Under the pieces are notes generated by a model that worked only from the letters and a program-made list of their open reading frames with translations, was not told the DNA's origin and did no database searches. 54,363 nucleotides of DNA from Hyphomicrobiales bacterium. GTDB taxonomy: Bacteria > Pseudomonadota > Alphaproteobacteria > Rhizobiales > Beijerinckiaceae. The position numbers and the translations under genes were made by a program. Position 1 is the stretch's first letter. Each line of letters begins with the position of its first letter. Positions 1 to 7,588 of this stretch are shown in pieces. The stretch covers positions 1-54,363 of the forward strand of contig JAIXSM010000059.1 in NCBI GenBank assembly GCA_027484655.1, written 5' to 3'.

Positions 1-1736
1 ACATCGGTCACGAACCAGCGCAGCGGACGTGAGATCTGCAGCGCGTAAGCGTGGTCGAACAGAACCTTTGATCGGACATCCTCAACGGACTCGTCATATC
101 CCTGGCTCACCTGCGCCAGACCCGTAATTCCGGGCTTCAGGCCGAAGGTTCTCTCGATGTAAAAAGGAATTTCTGTTTCGAGCCTGTGAAAGAACTGCGG
201 GCGTTCGGGACGCGGGCCGACAACGGACATCTCACCAACGAGCACGTTCCAGGCTTGCGGTAATTCGTCGAGCCGGCTCTTGCGCAGGAAGCGACCGACG
301 CGGGTGACGCGCGGATCGTTCTTTGCAGCCCACACGGCCCCCGTCTGCGCTTCAGCGTCCACGCGCATGGTGCGAAACTTCGTGAGCCAGAAGAGGCGCG
401 TCGCCCGCGCCGTGGCCTGCCCCACGCGCAACTGCCGATAGAAGATTGGCCCGCGCGAGTCGAGCTTGATCGCAAGCGCGATTGGCACAAATACGATGGC
501 CAGAACCACAAGCGCGCACAACGCGCACAGAATGTCGAACACCCTCTTGCACAGGCGCGTCATCGGCGGCGCGTAGTCGAGCTGATCCTCTGATTCTGAT
601 GGACGACCCCAAGCCACCTGCCCGCCGCCCGCAATGTAGCGCGCCGCGCCGATGAGCCCGGCGACATGACCGGCGACAAGATAGCCCGCCCCTGCGAAAA
701 CCCCAGGCGCACGCTCACCCAGAGCAAGGCCCAGCAGAGCCGCGCCGTATCCCGCCACCTGCGCCATGAACAGCGCAAACCACGCGCCGCCTTCGCTTAA
801 GGCGAGCCACGCATTACTCAGAAGCGCCGCGACCATAAGAAGGGGCATGAAGGCCCGAAGCGCCTTGCCGCCGAAGAACGAGAACGCGAGGCCGGGCCTT
901 CGTGGATCGAGCAGGCGCCAAAGACGAAACACCTGCTGCACATTGCCTGCGGCGATGCGGATGCGCCGCCGGAAATCGACGCGCGCTCCGCTCGCCTGTT
1001 TCTCGATCACGGCGAGCTCCGTATCGTACACGCCGCGGAACCCCTGGGACACGATGCGCATGGGCAGAATGAAGTCGTCGTTGATTGTGTCCGCCTCCAG
1101 CGGCGACCACAGGTCGCGCCGAAACGCATAGAAAGCCCCGTGGGCCCCCATCGGCGCGCCAAGCGCCGCCTCGCCAGCCTTGATGCGCGTCTGATAATCC
1201 CAATAGACATCTTCGCCCGGGGCGATGGCGGCGTCGAAGGTGTAGCGCCCTGTCATGAAGCCCACCTCCGCATCAGCGAAGTGAGCCTGCGCACGCAGCA
1301 ACGCATCCGGCGCCAGGATGGTCGAGGCGTCACTAAGGGCAACGATCTCGCTCGTAGCGGCGCTGACAAGCTCATTGAGAACCGCCGTCTTCCCGCGGTT
1401 CAGCGGGAAGTCGACAACCTCGATCCACGGGGCGTCGCATGTGCGCAGCCACGCCTGTGCAAGCGCGGCGGTGTTGTCCGTGCAGCCATCCAGCGCAACA
1501 ATGATGCGCAATTGCTCGCGCGGATAATCAAGCTCGCGCAAGTTATCAAGCTTCGCGGCGATGATCCCCTGCTCATTGTAGACAGGAACAATCAAGGTGA
1601 GCGAACGCGCCGTGTCGCTGCCCGCATCGACAGGCCCAGCCTTTCCCCTCCCGCTCAACCGCGAGAGAAGCCACGGATAGCCTGCATGGTGGAGCACGAT
1701 CAGCGCCGCGCAAGCGATGAATACGGCTTCAATCAT
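1..1736 (-). CDS. GT2 glycosyltransferase fused to polyprenyl-phosphate sugar transferase (partial)
   Basis: One frame stays open from an ATG at 1736 to the left edge, about 578 codons, with no stop. The first ~270 residues are a GT2 glycosyltransferase: LIVPVYNE near residue 50, ALDGCTDNT near 82, ALSDAST near 133 (nucleotide-binding Asp region), NDDFILPMRIVSQG near 220 (catalytic Asp region) and RRRIRIAAGN. Hydrophobic segments follow (about 285-365). From about residue 395 there is a bacterial sugar transferase (WcaJ/ExoY family): KRVFDILCALCALVVL membrane helix, RGPIFYRQLRVG, KFRTM, GEMSVVGPRPE and KPGITGLAQVSQGYDE. This part normally loads the first sugar phosphate onto undecaprenyl phosphate at the inner membrane. 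It overlaps the upstream glycosyltransferase by ATGA, so it is translationally coupled. Each half is normally a separate protein; the fusion suggests one enzyme starts the repeat unit and adds another sugar. Only the last residues of the sugar transferase are missing. Confidence 0.93.
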   Translation of the reverse strand, partial: MIEAVFIACAALIVLHHAGYPWLLSRLSGRGKAGPVDAGSDTARSLTLIVPVYNEQGIIAAKLDNLRELDYPREQLRIIVALDGCTDNTAALAQAWLRTCDAPWIEVVDFPLNRGKTAVLNELVSAATSEIVALSDASTILAPDALLRAQAHFADAEVGFMTGRYTFDAAIAPGEDVYWDYQTRIKAGEAALGAPMGAHGAFYAFRRDLWSPLEADTINDDFILPMRIVSQGFRGVYDTELAVIEKQASGARVDFRRRIRIAAGNVQQVFRLWRLLDPRRPGLAFSFFGGKALRAFMPLLMVAALLSNAWLALSEGGAWFALFMAQVAGYGAALLGLALGERAPGVFAGAGYLVAGHVAGLIGAARYIAGGGQVAWGRPSESEDQLDYAPPMTRLCKRVFDILCALCALVVLAIVFVPIALAIKLDSRGPIFYRQLRVGQATARATRLFWLTKFRTMRVDAEAQTGAVWAAKNDPRVTRVGRFLRKSRLDELPQAWNVLVGEMSVVGPRPERPQFFHRLETEIPFYIERTFGLKPGITGLAQVSQGYDESVEDVRSKVLFDHAYALQISRPLRWFVTD

Positions 1737-2806
1737 TCGGTTTCCCCGATTACTGTGGCGTACGCCCTTACGGTCGCTGACCAATCAAAACGTGATGCGA
1801 CGAAGGCTCGTGGCGATGGCGCCTGTCCGTCTGCGAGCGCCGCATCAAGCGCCATGGCGAGCGCGCCCGCATCACCGGCCGGCGCAAGCCGCCCGCTGTG
1901 TGGACACAGGGCGCTGCGCACATCCCCCACATCGCAGGCGACCGAGCGCGCGCCGGCGGCCTGCGCCTCCAGGAGCGCCAGCGGCAACCCTTCCTGCCGC
2001 GATGGCAAACAGAAAACATCGAAGGCCGGATAGACCTGCTCCGGCGCATCGACAGCGCCAAGAAAGAGCACGCGCCCGGCAAGGCCGAGCGATACGGCCT
2101 GCGCCTCCAGAGCCGCCCGCCGCGACCCATCGCCACCGATCACAATCCGCGCAGGCGTTTGCATCAGCGCCGCCGCCTCGAGGAGAACATCGTGGCCCTT
2201 GACCGCCTCAAGACGCCCCATGGAGCCGACAACCAGTTCGTCCGCGGTCAGCCCAAGCCGCTCCCGAGCTTCGGAACGCGAGCCTGCAAAGCGCGGCACG
2301 TCAACGCCGTTGGGAATGACGCGAGCCCGCGCGCGCGGCAAAAGAGCCCCGAGGTTGTCCGCGATGGCGCCAGACACGCCGACCAGCTTTGGCCGCGCAA
2401 AACGCGACAGCGTGGTGAACAAAAGGCGCCGCCGGCGATCCTGCAAATGCCATGCGTCGTGCTCCACATGGACGATGGCCGGTCGCCCTGAGACGACAGC
2501 CGCCAGCGAGCCGTAAAGCAGCGGGCCGATATGGTGCGTGACGATGATGGTGGCCCGCTCGCGCCTGAGCAACGTCGCCAGCGACCTGAGGCAACCGAAG
2601 GAACGGCCCGCGGGCTTGTCCAAAGCCGTGAACGAATCGCCGAGGGAGCGCAGCCGCGGCCACGCAGCGATAAGCGCGCCTGTCTCACCTTCGAGACTGA
2701 CGAGCCGATTGCGCCCGGGCAGAGCGTGAACAAGCTCCATCGCGAGCGTTTCGATCCCGCCCGGCGACATCCTTTGCACAATGTGAACGACAGAACTCAT
2801 GTACAT
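1733..2806 (-). CDS. Glycosyltransferase family 4
   Basis: A 357-residue GT-B glycosyltransferase. The N-terminal domain carries the acceptor-side motif SPGGIETLAMEL near residue 13. The C-terminal domain has GRLEAVKGHDVLLEAA and the EX7E signature in EGLPLALLEA, which binds the nucleotide sugar. Length fits the family (350-400). The frame is open further upstream to 3037, but that extension is not glycosyltransferase-like and crosses the promoter region, so I use the ATG at 2806 (a second ATG lies at 2800). A sigma-54-type promoter on the minus strand at 2826-2840 would place the RNA start about 8 bases before this ATG. It is the first gene of a leftward operon with the fused GT2/sugar transferase and probably adds a sugar to the lipid-linked repeat unit at the cytoplasmic face. 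Confidence 0.92.
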   Translation of the reverse strand: MYMSSVVHIVQRMSPGGIETLAMELVHALPGRNRLVSLEGETGALIAAWPRLRSLGDSFTALDKPAGRSFGCLRSLATLLRRERATIIVTHHIGPLLYGSLAAVVSGRPAIVHVEHDAWHLQDRRRRLLFTTLSRFARPKLVGVSGAIADNLGALLPRARARVIPNGVDVPRFAGSRSEARERLGLTADELVVGSMGRLEAVKGHDVLLEAAALMQTPARIVIGGDGSRRAALEAQAVSLGLAGRVLFLGAVDAPEQVYPAFDVFCLPSRQEGLPLALLEAQAAGARSVACDVGDVRSALCPHSGRLAPAGDAGALAMALDAALADGQAPSPRAFVASRFDWSATVRAYATVIGETE

Positions 2807-2825
2807 CCCCGCCCCGAGCCGCAGC

Positions 2826-2840
2826 GCAAGCGCCATGCCA
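2826..2840 (-). promoter_or_regulatory. Sigma-54-type promoter for the leftward glycosyltransferase operon
   Basis: On the minus strand the sequence reads TGGCATGGCGCTTGC. It has the GG-N10-GC spacing required at -24/-12 and matches TGGCAC-N5-TTGC except for one base. The expected RNA start is near 2814, just before the ATG at 2806. It is back to back with the better match at 2957. Confidence 0.6.
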
Positions 2841-2859
2841 GCCGTGCGAAGGGGCCAGC

Positions 2860-2874
2860 TTTGCAAAATGCGCC
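2860..2874 (+). promoter_or_regulatory. Candidate activator-binding site (15-bp motif)
   Basis: TTTGCAAAATGCGCC. It resembles 15-mers at 2901, 7008 (reverse strand, TTTGCAAAATGCGAA) and 11580 (TTCGCAAGATGCGAA). It sits between two divergent sigma-54 promoters, where an NtrC-type activator site is expected. The binding protein is inferred. Confidence 0.4.
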
Positions 2875-2900
2875 GAAATCGCATGGCCGGGCGGCCCGCC

Positions 2901-2915
2901 TGTGCGAAATGCGAA
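2901..2915 (+). promoter_or_regulatory. Candidate activator-binding site (15-bp motif, second copy)
   Basis: TGTGCGAAATGCGAA, followed by CCG as in the 11580 copy. The right half TGCGAAC is conserved and the left half is degenerate. It is 42 bases upstream of the -24 element at 2957. A further half site, TGCGAACC, lies at about 2930. Confidence 0.35.
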
Positions 2916-2956
2916 CCGATATGGATCGATCTGCGAACCTCCGGCGCTTTGGCGGG

Positions 2957-2971
2957 TGGCACGCCTCTTGC
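2957..2971 (+). promoter_or_regulatory. Sigma-54 promoter for the STAS/ATPase/GT4 operon
   Basis: TGGCACGCCTCTTGC is an exact TGGCAC-N5-TTGC match with GG at 2958-2959 and GC at 2970-2971. The RNA start would be near 2983, fifteen bases before the ATG at 2998, leaving room for the GGAGG ribosome site. Sigma-54 promoters need an AAA+ activator; one is encoded at 17534-19003. Confidence 0.75.
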
Positions 2972-2997
2972 CAGTTCGGAGGCATGCGGAGGTGCGT

Positions 2998-3285
2998 ATG
3001 CAAACGTATTGCGTAGAGACTGACATGGACGCCACACGCGTCGAGGCGATGCGGGAGGTCTTCGAGCGCCTGTCCACCGGCGACGAGGACGTCACCATCG
3101 ATATCGCGAGGGTCCGGTTCATCGACTCCTCGGGCGTTGGCGCCATCGTGTTCCTGTTCAAGCGCCTGAAGATGAGAGGCCGCAATCTCATGATTGCGAA
3201 TGCGCAAGGGCAGCCGCAACGGCTCTTCATCCAGTTGCGGCTCACGTTCTTGCTGGCGCCGCCCCCGCGGTCCAGCGCAGCCTGA
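2998..3285 (+). CDS. STAS-domain (anti-anti-sigma-like) protein
   Basis: A 95-residue stand-alone STAS domain. The ATG at 2998 is preceded by GGAGG with five-base spacing; an upstream extension of the frame crosses the promoter and is rejected. It contains VTIDIARVRFIDSSGVGAIV, in which the DSSG serine is the residue phosphorylated by RsbW-type kinases in SpoIIAA/RsbV relatives. Partner-switch proteins of this type bind a HATPase kinase and are dephosphorylated by a SpoIIE/RsbU phosphatase. A protein joining such a kinase to such a phosphatase is encoded at 5100-6614, so the two are likely partners (inference). The gene is first in an operon with the ATPase (stop and start share one base) and a glycosyltransferase, behind a sigma-54 promoter. 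Its target may be an enzyme or regulator of polysaccharide synthesis rather than a sigma factor. Confidence 0.88.
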   Translation: MQTYCVETDMDATRVEAMREVFERLSTGDEDVTIDIARVRFIDSSGVGAIVFLFKRLKMRGRNLMIANAQGQPQRLFIQLRLTFLLAPPPRSSAA

Positions 3286-4109
3286 TGACCGCGCGGGCAA
3301 AGGCCGCCGCGATCCTGCCGATGATGTGGCGGGCGTTCCGGGCGATATGCTCCCTGCTCGCGCGCGCGGGCAGAGCTTGCGCCAGGCTCATCGCGCGTGG
3401 CTGGGCGCGGGTGCAGCGCAAGAGCATCCGTCCCGTGCAGGTTGCAGCGCCGGTCGAGATCAATCCGTCGGCGCCGGGCATGGAATCTATCTTCCAGCAG
3501 GTGGTTGGTCAGGGCGCGCGCATCATCGGGCTCACGGGAGTCGATCACGACAGCGGCGTGTCAACCATCGCGCGCGCGCTTGCGCGACGGGGATGCGCCG
3601 GCGGCCAGCGCGTCTTGCTGGTGGACGCTTCCTTCGTCTCCTGCAGCGAACAGACTGTCGCGCCGCCGGGCGTCACAGCCGAGGGCTTTCATAAAGTCGA
3701 TCTTCGCCCCACCGCCGATGTGGCGCTGCCCATGCGGGATCTTTCGCGCCTTCGCCGCACACTGCACGACTGGCTCAAAAGCTACGACATGATCATCGTC
3801 GATATGGCGCCGCCTCTGCCAGACCCGAAGTATACGTTGCCCGCCACCGTTGTCTCCAAGGCATGCGACGCAACCCTGCTCGTGTGTCTCACAGGGCGCG
3901 TGACGCAGGGTGATCTGGAACTCGCATCAGGCGCGTTACGCAACGCCGGCGCGCCGCTTGCGGGAGTCATCGTCAATCATCGCGAGCAGCCGACGCTGGG
4001 AGCCGAAATGGCGCGCGAGGCCGAACGCCTGCGCCGGTTCGCCCCGGGCGTGGTGGCGCGCCTGCAGAAGCAGGTTGGCGAGAGCAAGTTCCTGAACGTT
4101 CATGCGTGA
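3285..4109 (+). CDS. BY-kinase/ParA-like ATPase with degenerate Walker A
   Basis: A 274-residue protein related to the cytoplasmic domain of bacterial tyrosine autokinases (CpsD/ExoP/Wzc-C), which work with a Wzz-type chain-length protein in export of polysaccharide. Visible: a Walker A-like stretch near residues 82-95 (GVDHDSGVSTIA), Walker A' VLLVDAS near 110-116, and Walker B MIIVDMAP near 169-175. In active kinases the P-loop reads GKS/GKT; here the lysine position is valine. No tyrosine cluster is present at the C-terminus (ends ESKFLNVHA). Both changes argue against normal autophosphorylation, so it may be a structural or nucleotide-sensing partner of the chain-length protein at 16019. 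The N-terminal ~45 residues are basic and amphipathic. It overlaps the STAS stop codon by one base and the next gene by eight. Confidence 0.8.
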   Translation: MTARAKAAAILPMMWRAFRAICSLLARAGRACARLIARGWARVQRKSIRPVQVAAPVEINPSAPGMESIFQQVVGQGARIIGLTGVDHDSGVSTIARALARRGCAGGQRVLLVDASFVSCSEQTVAPPGVTAEGFHKVDLRPTADVALPMRDLSRLRRTLHDWLKSYDMIIVDMAPPLPDPKYTLPATVVSKACDATLLVCLTGRVTQGDLELASGALRNAGAPLAGVIVNHREQPTLGAEMAREAERLRRFAPGVVARLQKQVGESKFLNVHA

Positions 4110-5160
4110 GCCTGGAGATCTTGTCTGGCTGCTGCTCGACGCGCGGGGCGTCGGCGGCATCGAGACACACGTTGCGGCGCTTTGCGCCGCGCTGCGCCGA
4201 CGCGGAACGGATGCGCGCGTGGTTCTGCTGAGCGACCATGGCGACACGCCCGCCTTAAGCCTGTTCCGTGCGCGCGGATTGCCTGTCCGGATATTGGAAG
4301 GCGGTCTCCTTGCGCTTTATCGCGCGGTGCGCGCGCAGCGCCCGTCGCTTGTTCACACCCATGGCTACAAGGCGGGCGTTCTCGGACGCATCGTCGCGGC
4401 GCTCACGCGCACGCCGTGCGTATCGACCCACCACGCCGGCGAGCGCGGCGCGTTCCCCGTGAATATCTATCAGCGGCTCGATGAGGAGCTGTCGCGATGG
4501 TCGATGAACATCGCAGTGAACGCCCAGATCGCGTCACGCGTGCGCGACGCCGTGGTGATTCCCAACTTTGTGGCCGCGCCTGATCTCTTGCCGCACGATG
4601 ATTTGCCGCGCGTGGTCGCGTTCGTCGGACGGCTCAGCATTGAGAAAGGCCCGGATCTTTTCTGCAACATCGCGCGCCAATGCGCAGGGCTTGCGACCTT
4701 CCGCATGTATGGCGACGGCCCCATGGCGGCCCGCCTGCGCGAAGATTATGGCGACCGCGTCGATTTTCGCGGCCACGTGGCCGACATGGAGTCCGTATGG
4801 TCCGAAGTCGGGTTGCTGCTGATGCCCTCGCGCGCAGAGGGTTTGCCGATGGCCTGCCTTGAAGCGATGGCGCACGGCGTACCAGTTCTCGCCGCACGAG
4901 TCGGAGCGTTGCCGGAGGTGATCGAGCACGGCCGCAGCGGCTGGCTGTTCGAGGCCTGCGAAATTGATGACGCGTGCTCGCTGATCGGCGAATGGGCGCG
5001 GCTTGACTGCGCGGCGCAGCAAGCGGTGCGCAAAGCGTGCGGCGCGCGCGTGGCAAGCGGCTACTCCGAAGACGCTGCGTTGGAGGCAGTCGAACGGGTC
5101 TACGCCGCAGCGCGGGGCTTGCCTTCCAGCACAATCACCGTCCAGTCATCGGCAGGTTGA
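4102..5160 (+). CDS. Glycosyltransferase family 4
   Basis: A 352-residue GT-B glycosyltransferase. The N-terminal domain has GVGGIETHVAALC and the C-terminal domain has FVGRLSIEKGPDLF and the EX7E motif EGLPMACLEA. The start overlaps the preceding ATPase gene by eight bases, so it belongs to the STAS/ATPase operon and should add a sugar during repeat-unit assembly. Its last 61 bases overlap the 3' end of the convergent phosphatase gene on the other strand; both frames look genuine, because the phosphatase motif DDWTVIVLEG is encoded opposite this tail. The final residues (SSTITVQSSAG) are probably not functional in the GT fold. Confidence 0.92.
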   Translation: MREPGDLVWLLLDARGVGGIETHVAALCAALRRRGTDARVVLLSDHGDTPALSLFRARGLPVRILEGGLLALYRAVRAQRPSLVHTHGYKAGVLGRIVAALTRTPCVSTHHAGERGAFPVNIYQRLDEELSRWSMNIAVNAQIASRVRDAVVIPNFVAAPDLLPHDDLPRVVAFVGRLSIEKGPDLFCNIARQCAGLATFRMYGDGPMAARLREDYGDRVDFRGHVADMESVWSEVGLLLMPSRAEGLPMACLEAMAHGVPVLAARVGALPEVIEHGRSGWLFEACEIDDACSLIGEWARLDCAAQQAVRKACGARVASGYSEDAALEAVERVYAAARGLPSSTITVQSSAG

Positions 5161-6614
5161 GCGCCGAGTTCTGCTGTGGCGGCGACGCTTATCCCGCGTG
5201 CGCCGGTCTCGAACAGATCGCTTGCGGCGCAGGCGTCGAGAAGCCACTGCGGTAGCGGCCCGCCGGCGGCCACGTCAGCAGCATCCACGCCATCGGTTGT
5301 GAAGATCAGCCGCTCGCCGTCCCCCAGAATGGTGGTCTGCGTTTCGTAGGCGGCGCCTTCGAGAACGCCCAGCAGCGGGCCGCACGCCCCGCAATCGGAA
5401 GCGCCGGCGGCGCGCAGGTGAAAGGGCGCCGGGTGGCCAGCGGATGCGTATTCGACACGACCCTCTGGCCGAATGTCGAACACGATGATCGTCGCAAGCG
5501 CTGCGCTGAAAGCTTCATCGCGGCACACCAGATCATTGAGGGCGTAAAGCAACTCGCCAGGGGACGTTCCCGGCTGCTGGTGGAGCAACGCGCGCAAGGC
5601 CGCAGCAAACGCGATGGACCAAGCCTTTGCGCCGAGGCCATGCCCCATCACATCCGCAAGCGCGATCCGGGTGCGGGAAGCGCCGGGATGCTGCACGATA
5701 ATATCCCCGCCGCCGGCGGACGCGGTGCAGTTACAGGAAACAATATCCACATCGAAGGCGCGCGAGGGCGGCGTGCTCGACCAAAGCAAGTCAACGTGGC
5801 GTGTGAAGCGATGGGCCAGCCGGACCTCGCGGGCTGAGTGGCGTTGCAGCGCCAGGGTGACGCTCTCGCGCAGCGCCGCGCCCGTGACTGGCTTGCGCAG
5901 AAAAAACTCGCTTCCGCTGCCAAGCGCACGCCGACGCGCCGCAGTTTCCTCGTCGGCGCTGAGCGAGACAAACGCGGGCGCGATATGCTGCTCATCGGCC
6001 TCGATCAACTCCGGTAAAGTAGCGCCGTCTTCCTTGCCAACGTGCAAATCGGAGACGATGACATCGCAGGCGATGCTTGCGGCCACCACGCGGGCCTCTT
6101 CCACCGATCCTGCGGTGACGACATCCCATTCCCCTGAAAGGAAAGCTGCGTACATTTCGCGCTGGGCTTCGTCATCCTCGACAATGAGAATGCGTGGGCG
6201 GCGGGCGTAAAGCCGCCGCCAGCCGGTCAGACGGTTGGGCCGCCCGGGGGCATAGGCGATCCCCTCCAGCGCGTTCGCGATGAGCCCCATGCCGCGGCCG
6301 CTTTCGCCGAAGTCCATCGCGCCCGATGCGACGCGGGCCGCGGCCAGACGCTCCGCAAAGCCCGTGAACGGCCCTCCGTCGTCGATCACCTCAAGCAGCA
6401 GCCGTGCGCCTTCCAGACGAAGCGTCACTTCAATGGAGCCCGCGATGGGGCGGCCATGCAGCACGATGTTGTTCCCCGCCTCTGCCGCCGCAAGAACAAT
6501 GTCGTCGCGGATGGCAGCCGAGATGCGAAGATCCTCAAGCCTGCGGGACAGCCCCTCCCGCATGAACGAGACGCCCGCGAGCGTGGCCGGCGCCTTCTCG
6601 GCAAACACGATCAC
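5100..6614 (-). CDS. HATPase kinase - receiver - SpoIIE-type PP2C phosphatase
   Basis: A 504-residue three-domain regulator. Residues ~1-130 are an RsbW-like HATPase: N-box EAGNNIVLHG (45-54), DDGGPF (78-83) and GRGMGL (106-111). Residues ~140-255 are a receiver: acidic EDDE (146-149), phosphoacceptor Asp189 in SDLHVG, and Lys241 in RKPV. Residues ~270-500 are a SpoIIE/RsbU phosphatase: GGGD (Asp304), ADVMGHG (Asp321), YASAGHPAPF, FTTDGVDAAD and ADDWTVI, so the metal-binding acids are present. Known relatives phosphorylate or dephosphorylate a STAS protein; having both activities plus a receiver in one chain makes it a self-contained switch, with the STAS protein at 2998 as the obvious substrate (inference). 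It starts at a GTG overlapping the upstream GT2 stop (GTGA), so it shares that gene's sigma-54-type promoter. Confidence 0.9.
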   Translation of the reverse strand: MIVFAEKAPATLAGVSFMREGLSRRLEDLRISAAIRDDIVLAAAEAGNNIVLHGRPIAGSIEVTLRLEGARLLLEVIDDGGPFTGFAERLAAARVASGAMDFGESGRGMGLIANALEGIAYAPGRPNRLTGWRRLYARRPRILIVEDDEAQREMYAAFLSGEWDVVTAGSVEEARVVAASIACDVIVSDLHVGKEDGATLPELIEADEQHIAPAFVSLSADEETAARRRALGSGSEFFLRKPVTGAALRESVTLALQRHSAREVRLAHRFTRHVDLLWSSTPPSRAFDVDIVSCNCTASAGGGDIIVQHPGASRTRIALADVMGHGLGAKAWSIAFAAALRALLHQQPGTSPGELLYALNDLVCRDEAFSAALATIIVFDIRPEGRVEYASAGHPAPFHLRAAGASDCGACGPLLGVLEGAAYETQTTILGDGERLIFTTDGVDAADVAAGGPLPQWLLDACAASDLFETGARGISVAATAELGAQPADDWTVIVLEGKPRAAA

Positions 6615-7552
6615 GAGGCGGCGCTCCGCTGGCCGGGGCGAAGCGCTTCCCGCACATCCGAAGCGGCGGCGCGCAACGTGCGCAGATCCTTGCGCCCCAA
6701 AAACGCGCGCGCGTGCAGGAGCGCAGCAGCTCCGAAGGCGCCGCGCGCCCGCGCCTCTTCGGCGTGCGCAAGCAGCAACCGCGTTTGCGCCCCGCGCAGG
6801 GCTTGCGCCGCCCGCACGTTGCTGAGCGAGCCATAGCGTTCAATGATCTCCTGCATGGCCTCAATGCGCGCCGAGGCGTTTCGGGTCTCGCTGCCCGGCC
6901 GCATCATGTAGGTGGCGGTCGTCGCCAGACTGAACGCCACCTCGCCTGCGCCGGCAAGCCGCAACCAGAGATCCCAGTCTTCGGCAGATTTGCTTTCTGC
7001 AAAGCCGTTCGCATTTTGCAAAGCCTTGCGCGATGCGACGACCGTCGATGTGCCGACCGCGTTGCATTCCAGAATTGCGTATTCAGGATCCGCCAGACGC
7101 TGGAACGCCAGCGACGCCCCGTTGGCGAAATGCGGCTTCCAGAATGCAAAACATCCCCCGTGAACGCCGCCCTCAGGGTCAACGTGCAAGTAGTCGGTGA
7201 AGCTGAATGCGGTTTGCGGCGCGGCGCGATGATGGGCCACCTGTCTTGCAAGTTTGCCAGGCCACCATTGGTCGTCCGCGTCCAGAAACGCAATAAGGTC
7301 GCCCCTCGCGGCCTCTATGCCCGCATTGCGCGCGCGTGCGGGGCCTACGCCCTCAAGTCGGATCGGACGCAGGCGTGTATCCTCGCGCGCCTGTTGCGAG
7401 AGCCACTCCCAGGCGCCGTCGCTGGACCCGTCATCGACGACGATCACTTCAAGATCGACCCCGTGCTGGTAGCGCACGCTCTCGATCGCCACGCGAAGGT
7501 AGGCGAGGCAATCGCGGGCAGGAATGATGACGCTGCATGAGGGTTGGATCAC
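6611..7552 (-). CDS. Glycosyltransferase family 2
   Basis: A 313-residue GT-A glycosyltransferase with CSVIIPARD at the N-terminus, EVIVVDDGSSDG, ARNAGIEAARGD and the metal-binding FLDADDQW (DxD). I choose the GTG at 7552 because GGAGG lies five bases upstream; a longer frame begins with TTG at 7588. The C-terminal third (EAMQEIIERYGSLSNVRAAQALRGAQTRLLL onward, read in parts) is helical and of unknown role. It leads a leftward operon with the kinase/phosphatase regulator, an unusual pairing of a biosynthetic and a regulatory gene. A sigma-54-like promoter lies at 7589-7603. One copy of the 15-bp motif shared with the other promoters lies inside the gene at 7008-7022. Confidence 0.92.
   Translation of the reverse strand: MIQPSCSVIIPARDCLAYLRVAIESVRYQHGVDLEVIVVDDGSSDGAWEWLSQQAREDTRLRPIRLEGVGPARARNAGIEAARGDLIAFLDADDQWWPGKLARQVAHHRAAPQTAFSFTDYLHVDPEGGVHGGCFAFWKPHFANGASLAFQRLADPEYAILECNAVGTSTVVASRKALQNANGFAESKSAEDWDLWLRLAGAGEVAFSLATTATYMMRPGSETRNASARIEAMQEIIERYGSLSNVRAAQALRGAQTRLLLAHAEEARARGAFGAAALLHARAFLGRKDLRTLRAAASDVREALRPGQRSAAS
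7008..7022 (-). promoter_or_regulatory. Candidate activator-binding site inside the GT2 gene
   Basis: On the minus strand this reads TTTGCAAAATGCGAA, followed by CGG. It matches the 2860 copy at 13 of 15 bases and the 11580 copy at 13 of 15. It is about 550 bases from the promoters at 7565 and 7589, which is far but possible for sigma-54 activators that act by looping. It may also be chance within coding DNA. Confidence 0.25.
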
Positions 7553-7564
7553 GCGGGCCTCCGC

Positions 7565-7579
7565 TGGCGTAACTCTTGC
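7565..7579 (+). promoter_or_regulatory. Sigma-54-type promoter for the GT4-wzx-wzy operon
   Basis: TGGCGTAACTCTTGC followed by T. GG at 7566-7567 and GC at 7578-7579 keep the exact N10 spacing; one base differs from TGGCAC-N5-TTGC. The RNA would start near 7591, with the ribosome site AGAAGGAG at 7603 and the ATG at 7618. Confidence 0.6.
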
Positions 7580-7588
7580 TGACCCCAA

